Origin: Collariella sp. IMI 366227
Taxonomy: Eukaryota > Ascomycota > Sordariomycetes > Sordariales > Chaetomiaceae
DNA: 64,000 nt
Assembly: GCA_027946355.1 (NCBI GenBank)
Contig: JAPEUS010000013.1
Span: forward strand, 248,001 to 312,000
Direction: 5' to 3'
In this document: positions 43,322 through 54,147 of the stretch, piece by piece
Position numbering within the stretch: the first letter of the stretch is position 1
How the letters are laid out: every line of letters starts with the position of its first letter
Program-made: the position numbers and the translations under genes
The notes under the pieces: model-generated
Told to the model about the DNA's origin: nothing
The model's database searches: none
The model's input: the letters and a program-made list of their open reading frames with translations, nothing else

Positions 43322-44311
43322 TCACTCCTCCTCCCCCATGATCCCCCCACTCAAATCAGGAATCCACCCCTTCGGCCTCTCCGCGCCACGAATAATCCTA
43401 TCATACCCCAGCCTCTCCACCTTCTGCACCGACTGCCGCGTGACCTCGAGCTTCTTCTCCCACTGGTACCTGTTGCCGCGCCCGACGGGCAGCATCTCGA
43501 AGAAGGTGCCCAGCTCGTGCATGTCGTGGACAATCGTGCGGGGCTGCTCGTCCTTTTCGGCGGCGGGATTGTCAAAGGACTGGACGCCGCTGGCCATGGT
43601 GCCTGTTAGTGCCGTGGATGTTGTGGCGAAGCGCATCATCTCGCCTGTCAGGTCAAAGACGCCGTAGAGGTAGTCGTCTTGGGTGAGGGAAACGGTGGGG
43701 CTTGAGGTGGGTGCTGCTGCTGCTGTTGGGTTGGAAATGGTGGTGCCCGCTGTGTCAGCGGCATCAGCCATGACTTGGTCCTCGGCGGTTGCGCCCTTCC
43801 GGGTGAGGTCCTCGATAACGGGGTTCATCTCGTCGTGGCTGACCAGGGTTTGGGTCCGGAGATAGTGCGCGAAGGTGAGGGCCTCGACCAGCTCCTCGAG
43901 ACACATCAGTGAGCGGGCGTAGCGGTAGCGGTTGATGCCCTGGATTTCGGGGGCAATGGCCGCCAGAAGCTTGGAGATGTCGACAAGACGGGCGTCAACC
44001 TCGGACTGGATGTTGGCGGGGAGGATGGCGTCGATGTTGCGGACCCTGGGTGAGTGAGTTTCATGTCTGGAAGTGAGTGAGGGGGTCTCATACCGTTGGA
44101 GAGAGAAAATGCTGGTCATGTCAGCATTAACCGCTTTGTGTTCCCATGGTAGTCCCGCTTGAATCCGGACATTTTGTATTCTTTTGCCGGTGGTGGTCGT
44201 TGGGGTTGTGGTGGTGGTTGTTTGGTTGTCTTTTGACGTCAGTGGATGGGATTGGTCGGCAGGGGTGTTTTTGTGGACACCGTGGGAAATTGTTATGGAT
44301 TCATTGATCAT
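43322..44311 (-). CDS. translin-associated factor X (TRAX)-like protein, N-terminus uncertain
   Basis: Partner of translin in the C3PO RNase complex, which handles small RNAs and tRNA fragments. The main exon (43322-44045) reads RNIDAILPANIQSEVDARLV, GINRYRYARSLMCLEELVEA, LTFAHYL, then a linker and DDYLYGVFDLTGEMMRFATT with the Glu and Asp residues typical of TRAX, and QKVERLGYDRI near the end. A 48-nt intron (44046-44093) joins it to SIFSLQR. The upstream part of this frame (to 44311) has a Thr repeat and does not look like TRAX. Another frame from an ATG at 44172 reads MSGFKRDYHGNTKR, which does, but the expected 40-odd residues ending in a RDxTxxSKK-like helix are absent. The N-terminal helix is therefore missing or shifted. 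Confidence 0.78.
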   Translation of the reverse strand: MINESITISHGVHKNTPADQSHPLTSKDNQTTTTTTPTTTTGKRIQNVRIQAGLPWEHKAVNADMTSIFSLQRYETPSLTSRHETHSPRVRNIDAILPANIQSEVDARLVDISKLLAAIAPEIQGINRYRYARSLMCLEELVEALTFAHYLRTQTLVSHDEMNPVIEDLTRKGATAEDQVMADAADTAGTTISNPTAAAAPTSSPTVSLTQDDYLYGVFDLTGEMMRFATTSTALTGTMASGVQSFDNPAAEKDEQPRTIVHDMHELGTFFEMLPVGRGNRYQWEKKLEVTRQSVQKVERLGYDRIIRGAERPKGWIPDLSGGIMGEEE

Positions 44312-44551
44312 CTCAACTCACAGCAGGAAGGAGCTCCCCTTCACAAAGAAACACAAATTCACGGTGTGTTGATGTCAATTCTGGACCGTCAAAAAGCAGC
44401 AAACACCCAGTTGGCACACTAGACAATCAATTTTTGGAATAAGTTGTCGACCAGACGATTGAGCACCTTCACGAAGTGATGTCCACAAAATAGGGGCCAC
44501 CACTCAACCAACAACACCAACAACCACCTCTCTATTCCCCAAACCACAACC
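44312..44551. promoter_or_regulatory. divergent promoter, TRAX / PIG-M
   Basis: About 240-380 bp (depending on the TRAX start) between opposite start codons. No clear motif. Confidence 0.4.
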
Positions 44552-46028
44552 ATGAACCTCCAAACCCCCAAACCCCCAAACCAAACCCCCTCCCCTCCCT
44601 CCCCATCCCCCTCCTCCCCGCCTATACCCCCTCATCTCCCTCACAACCCATTTCTTCCGCACCCCTACCCTCTTTACTCCACCTCCCTCCTCCTCCGCCT
44701 CCTCCTCCTCCTCTACGGCCTGCACCAGGACTCTTCCTCCCCCTCAAATACACCGACATCGACTACCTCGTCTTCACCGATGCGTCTCGCCTCATCTCCC
44801 ACAACCACTCTTCCCCTTACGACCGCGCCACCTACCGCTACACGCCCCTCCTCGCCTGGCTTTTACTCCCCACGGCATGGAATATCACCGGCAATGCGGT
44901 TCTGGACATGGGGTTATTCAGTTTTGGAAAGGTCCTTTTGCGGTGGCGGATTTGGTCGCGGGGTGGTTGCTGGAGGGGTGTTGGTGAGATGGGGCGGAAT
45001 GGGGAGGGTGAGGGCGCGGGGGTATGCGGCGGTGTGGTTGTTGAATCCGATGGTGGCGGCTATTAGTACGGGGAGTTGTGAAGGAGTGTTGGGGTGTTGG
45101 TGGTGGGGTTGGTGGCGGCGGTTGTGGGCAGGAGGGTGGTGCTTGCGGGTGTGTTGTTGGGGGTGGGGTGCATTTTAAGATTTATCCGGTTGTGTATGCA
45201 ATCGCGGTGGTGTGGTGGATGGATGATGAGAGGATGGGGAAGTGGGATGCTGGGAATTGGAAAGGGGAGGAGGGGGGGGGAGAGGGTGGCGGGGTTTGTG
45301 ACGCCAGGGAGGGTCAAGTTCGGGGTGGTGAGTTTGGCGACGTTTGGGGGTTGAATGCGGTTATGTATAGCATGTAAGTCTTTCCCTCTTTCAACCTACC
45401 AATACAGTTAACTAACACCCCAGCTACGGCCCCCTTCCTCACCCACACCTACCACCACATCTCCCGCATCGACCATCGCCACAACTTCAGCCCCTATAAC
45501 ACCCAGCTCTACCTCGCCTCCGCCTTCCCCTCGCTCTCGCTTCTGCACATCGAATCCCTCGCCTTCCTCCCACAGCTCCTCCTCTCCTGCGTGCTTATCC
45601 CGCTGGTCATGGCTAAAAAGGACCTACCCACCGCCATGCTGGCGCAGACGTTTGCGTTCGTGACGTTCAACAAGGTTTGCACGAGCCAGGTACGTTTCTT
45701 CCCCAACCCCCCCTCTTTCTCCCATCCGAGAGGGTGTATCGGCTGATATTGGTAGTATTTCCTCTGGTACATGGTCCTGCTCCCTCTCTACTTGCCGCGG
45801 TCGTCGTTCCTCAAGAACAAGAGGCTCGGGCTGACGGCGCTGGCGTTGTGGGTTGGCGCGCAGGGTCTGTGGTTGCAGCAGGGGTATGAGCTAGAGTTTC
45901 TGGGACGGAGCAGTTTCCTGCCCGGGCTGTGGGTGGCGTCGCTGGGGTTTTTCCTGGTGAACTGCTGGATTTTGGGGGTAATTATTGGGGATGTGGGGGT
46001 GGACTTGAGGTTGATGCGGATTGTTTAG
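44552..46028 (+). CDS. GPI mannosyltransferase 1 (PIG-M/Gpi14), heavily frame-disrupted
   Basis: ER membrane enzyme adding the first mannose to the GPI precursor. Family sequence recovered by joining frames: SLLLRLLLLLYGLHQD (helix 1), LKYTDIDYLVFTDASRLISH with the conserved DxD, RATYRYTPLLAWLLLPTAWN, GKVLFAVADLVAGWLL, YAAVWLLNPMVAAIST, VVLAGVLLGVGVHFKIYPVV, FVTPGRVKFGVVSLATFGGL, then after an intron (45374-45423) PFLTHTYHHISRIDHRHNFS and LLSCVLIPLVMAKKDLPTAM, and after a second intron (45690-45755) YFLWYMVLLPLYLPRSSFLK and VNCWILGVIIGDVGVDLRLM. The order and extent match a full-length PIG-M. There are at least five frame changes before 45440, mostly at C runs (44.55-44.9 kb) or G runs (44.9-45.36 kb). 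The last exon, 45756-46028, is clean. Confidence 0.8.
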
Positions 46029-46572
46029 AAATAAATAAACCTGTATTTTGTTTTGTTTGATAGATAGAGAGCGAGATGTATGTATAAGCACTGAGAGAAA
46101 GGTCAGAACGGTATACATTCAAGATGCTAGCTCTCCCTTTTTCTCAACCTCGAGTGGCATCAAATTCGACAGCGTGTATCAACCAAGCAAATGCTCTTCG
46201 TCCCCCAAGTCCCGAGTAGTATTTATTAAACCAGCAGTTGTCCTTGAAACCCACCCTTTGGCATGCATGCCCCTTACTTTCTTGACCCAACCCGCATGCC
46301 TCACTCAACTCCGTCCGTGGGTTCCCTCCCTTGCCGGCGCCCTGGTATCACAATGCCCCCTTTGACAACATTAAGACGCCCATATCTGATGACCCCATCC
46401 CAAGAAATGTCCAGCAAATGCAGAAACCAAATCGCCCCTGGTCAAACTTCGCAAGGATATCAAAACCCTTAAAACGCCTCCATCTATCATTCCTATCCCA
46501 TCCCATCCCAGCCCAAACCATTAAAAAAAAAAAAAAAAAAACATCAAAACAAATTAAAGACCCGCGCCCCCG
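46029..46572. other. 3' region between convergent genes
   Basis: Contains an 18-nt A run at about 46521-46538. No gene seen. Confidence 0.5.
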
Positions 46573-48534
46573 TCACGTAACAGGCAACCCCGCGCTCAAC
46601 AGCGCATAATTCGACAACTTGAGCGACATGGCGCGCGACTTGGGAAGTCAGGCGTGATGGTGACGCGGCCGTCCTTGCGGTAGGCGACCTCGCCGAAGGA
46701 TTCAGACAGGGCTTCGAAGCGGGCGGTGGGGCGCGCGTCGTGCAGTTCCTCGATGATGGCCTCGCTCCACACGCCGGAGCACCAGCCCGAGGGCGGAGGA
46801 GGAAGTAGGGGTTTAGAGGGGGAAGGGGAGTCTAGAAGATTAATTAGCCGTCTATGGGCAAGTTTGTAAAAGAAGGGGGGAAGGGGCGTACCAAGATCGA
46901 CGTAGCGTATTCGTAAGTATTCGAGGGATTTGAGTTTCCCCAGCGCGCGGATGCCCGCGATGACCAGCTCCTCAAAGGCGTTGATAAAGTTCATATCCGC
47001 GATGCCCGACCCGGATTCATTCCACTGCTCCACGCTGCGACAGCAGTTTTTGACCGTCAAATCCACCGACTTGATCCGCGCCTGACGGGGGTCCTTATGC
47101 CGTGCCACCAAGTCCACGAAAAACTTCTTACACACCCTCCCGGTGTACGCAATCCTCTCCAGCGATGGCGACGCCGCGCCCACCGCCAGCCGCGAGCAAA
47201 AGTGCAGCCTGCTCGACACCTTGACGAAGTACGGCGGGAAGGCTAGCTCCCGGCGGTAGTCGCCCTCGATGCACAGGTCGATGCTGGTCAGGCGCATGGG
47301 CTTGACCAGGATCTCGGCCATGGTCAGGTAGCTCTTGCTTTTGGGCTTGTTGTAGGAGCCGTGCCATTCGGTGAGGTTCGGGAAGGCGGAGACGATGGCT
47401 TCGAAGTCTTCGACGCCGCGAATTAGGTTCCATTGGCCCTTGCAGATTAGGGTGCGCACGGAGAAGACTTTGGGCATCGTGCGCACGCGTGGGGTGGGTT
47501 GAGGGGGAGGTGGGAGGATGGTGGTATGCAGCTCCAGCGTCGGTTGCGGCGCTTTCACGAACAGCAGGCCGGCTCTCTTCCCGCATCCAGTGCCTCACCC
47601 TCGGCGCCTTCTTCCTCTCGCCGCCCTCCAGCGTCAGCACACACACCTCAGGCAGTGACTCCGCCACAAAGCGAAACGCCTCCTCCAGCGAGCAGTTGTC
47701 CATGGGCAGGACATACGACGCAGTCGTCAACCCATCTGGCGTAACAGTCGGCAGGGTAACCGGTCCCGAGGCGGCCAGCGGCCCGTAGCGCGGCTGGAAG
47801 ACGGGGAACCAGATTTCGATGTGCTTGACGTAGGAGCGGAGGTGTGGGCGTTCTGAGAAGTAAGCGAGAGAGCTGCGCAGGGAGGGGACGGAGGCTTTGA
47901 GTTTGATGTGGCGGTACAGGCGTTCTTGGATGAGGACTCGCCAGGCACTGCTGACAAGGGAGAGTTCGGAGAGTTCTTTCCGACGGGGGTGGCGGAGGGC
48001 GGTGCCCCAGCGTGTGACGGAGCTTTTGGATGCGGCCGAGACGCGGAAGCCGAAGAGGTGGTCGAGGACGCACTCGTGGATTTCGGTGGGGAGGTGGTTG
48101 AGGCTTAGGCCGACACTTGTCCCAGGGGGTTGTAACGACGGGGGGTCTGTTGAATCCAGGATTAAGGCGTCTAAAAAGCGGCCGGTTGGGCAACTGATGG
48201 ATCGCAGCGCCGGGTTCCGCGTGTCCGGCTGGGGAATGGGGTGCTGCTGGGGCGGGTCGGGGGTGAAGTCCTGCATGCGGAGCTGGTGCAACGGCGGACT
48301 GGGCGGCCCCGGCGACACCGGGTTCGAGACCGCAGCCATTATCGAAGTCAGCTCGACGGTCGCGGTGCCGTCATCTTCTTCTTGTATCGGTCGGTCGATT
48401 CGGGGACGCGGGTGTCGATGGTCAGGGTTGATGGAGTCTCGGGGAGTGGGTGCTGGTGGAGTCGTCGTGTGCGAGGCTGGGGAGGGTGACGGAGACGGGG
48501 ACGGGGATGGTGATGGTCTGGCAGACGGGTCCAT
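46573..48534 (-). CDS. F-box-like protein with leucine-rich C-terminal part, frame-disrupted
   Basis: Starts at 48534 with a Ser-Pro dipeptide repeat, then a disordered region. At about residues 150-230 an F-box-like helix bundle follows: LNHLPTEIHECVLDHLFGFR, LSELSLVSSAWRVLIQERLY, RHIKLKASV. After it come helical/leucine-rich stretches (HLRSYVKHIEIWFPVFQPRY, VCVLTLEGGERKKAPRVRHW). The frame changes at about 47568-47582 and continues MPKVFSVRTLICKGQWNLIR, FEAIVSAFPNLTEWHGSYNK, FEELVIAGIRALGKLKSLEY. An intron spans 46832-46891 (60 nt). A second break at about 46630 separates the short naive end from the likely true end MSLKLSNYALLSAGLPVT with TGA at 46573-46575. F-box proteins recruit substrates to SCF ubiquitin ligases; the target is unknown. 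Confidence 0.7.
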
Positions 48535-49377
48535 TATTCGTTTTGGAGTGGGATTTATCGCTGTTCACGCATCCGGCGGCGCTCGTGGAAGCATGGCAGA
48601 GTTGGCCAGCCGCTTAAATTGTCGGGCTGTCGTCGAGGTGGGAGGACACGATCGGGAAGAAAAGCGGGAGGGACGGGGCTGAGTCTGGGACAGAGCAGGA
48701 GGGCGAGAGGCGGTTGGTCAGGTATTAGCGTTGTTGTCTGGGCTAATTGGTCGCCAAAGCAACACTGCTGGAGGTTCGCTCGCCGGACGCACAACAGTAT
48801 CGCTTGGAAGCTAAGTTCTGTTTGTATTGGTGTTGGGAACGGGAAGAGAAAGCGTTCCGGGTTGGTCGCGTGGCACGGATGGGCTCCCGGCTTGGGGCTT
48901 GGGCAACGGGTGTCCATGCGCGGGGTCTGGAATTGCGATCAGGCCCTGTCCAGTCGTGTCTGACCAGGCGCCAAAGCACCCTGTGGCTTGGCCCAGCCCT
49001 GGCCTCAGGTCAGGCCCAGCGCTATCTTCCAGCTTGATTGTTTCATCTCCCGTCGCCAACAACCGCCCGATAACAACGATGCCTTTCTCAACACAATCAC
49101 ATGTTTCTACCAAACGCTGTCCGGGCAAGTCAACCTCCCATCTTTAATCTTCCGCTGTGGCCCCTTGACCATCTCCAGCGCGGCCAACCATCTAGCGCAT
49201 ACCCGCCATCGGGCAACTCCTGGCCTTTCTAACGGTTAATCTCCCGAACCGCCGGTCTATTTATACAAGCTGATGCTCCGGACAAGGGTCTCCACTCGGC
49301 CGGAAGTTCCGGTCCTTGCGGGTCCGGGGTCGGAACGTGGCCGAGATCAAGGGACTGAACCCTGCCATCGACCAACT
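48535..49377. other. intergenic, F-box gene promoter side
   Basis: No gene recognised. Open frames here look accidental. Confidence 0.45.
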
Positions 49378-50372
49378 TTAGTTCAAGTATCCGTAAACAT
49401 GATACCGAGTTTGAAAAGGACAAACCCGAGTTATATTGACACCATGGGAGAGATTGGTTTTCCACCCCGTTTCGACGCAGCCAACACCTGAACACCAAAC
49501 GCCTACCAGCCATGTGTTCTCGCTATCCAAGTCATGTATGCCCGCTGCGACGAACCCGCAGAGGAGGGCTAGGCAGCTGACTGCGCCGCCGACTATGGCG
49601 GCGATGTTTAGGTTCTTGTTATTGCCATCGGTAGCGGCCGGCGCAGTTAGGGAGTTTTGCAGGAGCGGTTCGGTCCCACTCGGGGTGCTGGACTGATTTG
49701 GGGTTTGGCTGTTGCTCGAATCGGGTGGGGAGATTGGTGTAAGAGTCGAGGATACCGTTCTCGCGAGTGTGGTGCCCGAGGCTGGTTCTTTGGTCGTAAA
49801 AGCCTTGTATAGCTCGAATTTGCCGGGCGCGTTCCCGCAAGCAAGATACGAGACCGTGTCCAGCCCGGGCTGCGGAACCAAATGTGCTCTCGTGCAGAAT
49901 GCCGCGCTGGCCGACGAGCTGGGAGACGATCGTAAGGCTTTGCTCGGAGAAATCGGCAGATCAACCAGTGAGAAGTACCAGCTAACAGTGATCAGGCCGC
50001 TACCGGTACGCCCGCATGCGTCGGGACAGGCGAATTTATCGATGCAGTTCGCCGCCAGACCACAGTTTGAAACATGGCCTTTGCCGATGGCCTTAGTACA
50101 AAGCCCCAGACCGAGTTCTGGTAGTCGACGCGGAAATCAAACCCAAAGGCCGCAGTGGTCACTTTGGAAAGGTCGGCGTCAGAGTAGATGACGAAAAATG
50201 TGTCGGTGACGACCTGGGTTTTGTAAGACTCCCGACTCTCGTTTTTCGACAACGGCTCTCGTGGTAATCTGATCGGGCTCTTGCCGGCCAACAACAGCGA
50301 AGCCGATCGTTTGGCTGATGCAGCCTAGAAGGTCAAATCCGACAAAAAAAAGTAGGAGTATCGCATTTTCAT
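49378..50372 (-). CDS. secreted/single-pass membrane protein with Cys-rich ectodomain, frame-disrupted
   Basis: Joined minus-strand frames give, from 50372, a signal-peptide-like start (MKMRYSYFF then VGFDLLGCISQTIGFAVV, joined only if the T run at 50344-50351 is one base longer). An ectodomain follows with Cys residues (VSNCGLAANCIDKFACPDAC, FCTRAHLVPQPGLDTVSYLA), then a Ser/Thr/Pro-rich stalk (SSTLTPISPPDSSNSQTPNQ), one transmembrane helix (IAAIVGGAVSCLALLCGFVA) and a short cytoplasmic tail ending at 49378. This is the architecture of many fungal surface mucin-like sensors. Family not identified. At least three frame breaks, so it may be a pseudogene. Confidence 0.45.
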
Positions 50373-52451
50373 ATTCCTCATTGGAAAGATAAAGTGTAAT
50401 ATTTTTTGATGGTGATGATTTTCTAAGACAGACAAGGAGAGGAGCGGCAAGACAAAGAGAGTCCCAGGGAGTGACTCACGTTTCTAATGTCAAACACTCC
50501 AGCATACGGAACATGCCTAAACCGGCAATCGCATTTGGATCGCAGCCATTCCAGGCGCTTGATGATGGCAGAACCTCCATTCCAGTCCCTAGGGAACGAA
50601 TCACGTCGTTGCTTTCCCCTGACAAAGCGGCTCCGGCGCTTAGCCAAACATCACCCATGCTACTCCTACCAATTGATTTCTTGTGAATGGTTTCTCCTCA
50701 ACCAGTCAGAGATTCTTTCACATTGTAGACTCCCAGTTGTGGGGGAAAGGCCTTCTCGCTGTCGATTGCCGTGACCTCCGACCATCCGGTTCCGGGCCGG
50801 GTCGGTGATATGGGGCCGAGGGCTGGTAGCGACCCTTTCGATCCATCCCGGGCTCAGTCCAGGCCCGGGCCAGTTCAGCCGAAGGGGTTCGTTCCATTTT
50901 TTGTGGCAAGTGAAAATGCCCAGGTTATGTGCAGCCGGAATCCTCGACAGGCACATTGCGCGGTCTGTTCTTTGAAAAGGGATGGTGGCATTCGGGAGCA
51001 TCAAAACTTGGCTCTCGGCAGGCGGGGATTGCGGAAAAAGGCATGGCGTTTCAGATGCTCAAACTCGAAAATGGCACCGCGAATGGGGAGTGAAACCAGC
51101 ACGGAGGCAACCCCCTGACGGGATCATCCCCATTTGTCGTGATGCGACGGCAGCGAGCCCCTGGTTGCGTATCACGGCACTTCTCCAAACGGCCCTTGGC
51201 ATCTCATGTTTGACCGAAATTGGGCTGGGCTAATCTGGGCTGGTTATTGAAATCCGAAGAAATTGTCATCGCCAAAAGTTCTTCTGCGGTTTTTGGAAGG
51301 GTTGTTGCATCCAGAGCAAACAATGTGCTGCCTAGGATTCGAGCAAGGAATTCTCTGCCGAAACAACCTGAACCTGGAACTTTTTCCATTAAATGGCATT
51401 GTTCTGTGCGCAGCGTCTGCACAAACTGTCATCAACTTCCTCCAACAACATCAGCTCGAAACCCTAATAAAGGCCAGCTTTGGGTAAAAAAAATTGAGCT
51501 GTCATCTCATCCGCGTCAAACGGCCTTGACGCCAGCAGCCAACATCCATGTTCCATGGCAACGGTTCGCCAAGCTTTTCTGCCCCCGTCCCATGCGGCCA
51601 GTCAAGCCGTCAACAAGAGCCTCAAGATGCCTCGACTCTGGTGCCACAACAAGTCGGTTCGGCATGCCCTGTCAACGTCTGATTTCCACAAAAGCACGGT
51701 GTCCCTGATGACGTCCAATGAACGCTGCGACCCCTCGGCCTTTCTCTTTTTCCAAGCTCCTGGCAGACGCCGACCTGCCTGTTATGTGATCCTTTCCCTG
51801 GGAACGATCACTTGGGCCATGCATGTCATGCTTCGGCAGTTTGACGACAGCTATCCTCAGGAGCTCTGAGGTGTTGGTCGTTTCCAGATTTTTTCTTTCC
51901 AATTACGTGCAACAGACTGCCGGTAAGGACTACTCCGAAGCGTGCGGTGGCAAGTTGCCCAGCGCCTTGGGAAACAGTCCTGGGACTTCTGCCACAACAA
52001 TACACACAGTCCAACCTCCCGCGACTTGTTTGGAAAAGATGGTCGTTGAAGGCAAGGCCATCCATTTCGTCCTAATTTGCCCCCCTTCCGTTCCGGACGA
52101 CAGCCCAGTTCCAATGTCCAGACACGGCGGGGTCGAGATCCTCCAATGGAAGTGACCCGAGCTGCTGAACGAATCTGCATCTCGGACAGCTTCAGAGTTT
52201 GAGATCAACGGGGACTCCTTCTCGCTTGGAACTTGTCGAAACCATGCCTCCGGGCTCCGACTGGAGGAAGTGCCCCTGGCAGGCCAGGATCTCCAGTTTG
52301 ACTTGGCTCCCAGACAATCCAGGGGAACAATCCGACGTCGTCGCACCCCTGTCCCCTCCTCACCCCTGACCCTGGCACCCACTTACAACCACAACAGCCA
52401 TGTTGCTGGGCTTTTCACAATGACCCGCCGGTTTTCATGCGCTCTGCCTCA

Positions 52452-52460
52452 GATAAATAG
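52452..52460 (+). promoter_or_regulatory. TATA-like element of the subtilisin gene
   Basis: GATAAATAG, 277 bp before the start codon in a GC-rich setting. The long pyrimidine-rich leader after it would be the 5' UTR. Position and function are inference. Confidence 0.35.
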
Positions 52461-52692
52461 CAGCCGGTACACACCCTCCTTCCTTCCCCTGGATCAAGGC
52501 ACTTCATAGCCTTCGAGTCCCTTTCTGGAGTTCTTTCTGTGCTGTGCATATCTTAGATCGTTTTCCTTATCCAGGACCAGAATATCCTTCACTTAGCCTT
52601 TCTCTTCTTTCCCTCCTTCGCCTTGCCATCCTTCAGGGCTCACCCTTCGCGGTTGTCGTTCACTTCTCCTATTTCCATCATTTCTTGACAAA

Positions 52693-52724
52693 CCACCACC
52701 ACCACCACCACAACAACAACAACA
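52693..52724 (+). repeat. (CCA)n(CAA)n leader tract
   Basis: CCACCACCACCACCACCA followed by CAACAACAACAAC just upstream of the subtilisin start at 52737. Unstructured, so plausibly favourable for scanning ribosomes. Confidence 0.85.
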
Positions 52725-52736
52725 CCCAACGCAGCC

Positions 52737-54147
52737 ATGGCAGGCCGACTGCTCCTTTGCCTCACTCTTGCGCTCTCTGCTCTAGGCGTGTCCGGTCTCC
52801 CGCAGCCGAACACCGACCGGACAGACGGGTTCAACCTCGGCGTATCCATCGCCAACGCCGACGTCGAAAATGGCATTCCCCACCGCTACATCGTGGTCTA
52901 CAACAGCACGTTCAACGACGACGACATCGATCTCCACGAAACAAGCGTCATAAAGACAATAGCCAAGCGAAACATTGGCAAGCGCAGCCCCATGACCGGG
53001 AATCTGCTATCGGCTAGTGTCAAGACTTTTCGGATTAATGGCTGGCGAGCCATGGCCCTCGAGGCTGACGACCTCATGATGAACGAGATCTACGCCGCCA
53101 AGGAAGTCAGCTACATCGAGCAGGATGCCTACGTCAAGGTTAGTGCCCGGCAGGTCCAGGCCCAGGCTGCTCCTGGTCTGGCTCGGCTCAGCCATGCTGA
53201 GGCTGGCGAGAGAGGGTACGTCTTTGATAGCACTGCTGGGGAAGGCATCACTGTCTATGTGGTGGACACGGGCATTCGGGTCACGCACGAAGAGTTTGAG
53301 GGCCGGGCAACGTTCGGTGCCAACTTTGTCCAGGACTCAGCGGTATGTTGCTTGCTATCACAATTTGAGGGGGTAGCAGTTTCTTACATTGTCTAGGACA
53401 CGGATGAGAACGGCCACGGCAGTCATGTTGCTGGCACAATCGGCGGCAAGACATTTGGCGTCGCCAAAAAAGCCAACTTGATCGCTGTAAAGGTTCTGGG
53501 CGCCGACGGATCCGGCACGAACTCGGGCGTCATTGCAGGAATGCAGTTCGGTAAGCCTCACTTGATGTCAGAATCCAAATCAAGAGTGCCCATGCTAATA
53601 CCGATCACAGTCGCCGAGGACGCCACCGCTTCCGGCCTCTCCGGGAAGTCCGTCATGAACATGTCTCTCGGCGGCTCAAAATCGGCGGCCGTCAACGCAG
53701 CCATCAACAATATCGAAGCCGCCGGTGTCGTCCCCGTGGTGGCCGCCGGCAACGAAAACCAAGACACAGCCCGAACGTCTCCCGGCTCTGCCCCCGCGGC
53801 CATTACAGTCGGCGCCATTGACCCCCCGCAACGACACCCGCGCCTCCTTCTCCAACTTTGGACGCCTTGTCGACATTTATGCTCCCGGAGTAGACATTGA
53901 CAGCGTCGGCATCTTCACCGCCGACCTCAGTGACTTCTCTGACACCGCTGTCGAGACTTTGAGCGGCACCAGCATGGCTTCCCCCCACGTGGCTGGTCTT
54001 GCAGCCTATGTGATGGCTCTAAATGGCGTCAGTGGAGTCGAGGAGGTAAGCGACTTCATCAAGCAGCTTGCGCAAGACTCAGGTGCCTCCGTCAAGAACA
54101 ACGCGGCAGGCACGACGGATTTGATTGCCAACAATGGCTTCCTTTAA
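52737..54147 (+). CDS. secreted subtilisin-like serine protease (proteinase K type), one frame break
   Basis: Extracellular S8A endopeptidase. Exons 52737-53342, 53397-53550 and 53611-54147. Signal peptide MAGRLLLCLTLALSALGVSG, inhibitor-I9 propeptide (RYIVVYNSTFNDDDIDLHET to VSYIEQDAYV), then the mature domain: catalytic Asp177 in YVVDTGIRVTHEEFEG, His209 in DTDENGHGSHVAGTIGG, oxyanion Asn in VVAAGNENQD, and Ser in LSGTSMASPHVAGLAAYVM. Total exon length is 1297 nt, one more than a multiple of three. The frame breaks at the C run 53822-53827, between TVGAIDP and RNDTRASFSNFGRLVDIYAP, where six Cs stand in place of the expected five. Without that base the protein is 431 aa, normal for the family. 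It would not be functional as written because the catalytic Ser lies after the break. Confidence 0.9.

Larger units (their letters stand above)
50373..52736. other. 2.4 kb intergenic region, subtilisin promoter side
   Basis: No gene recognised between the membrane-protein remnant (-) and the subtilisin (+). The last part holds a TATA-like site and a CCA/CAA-rich leader. Confidence 0.5.
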
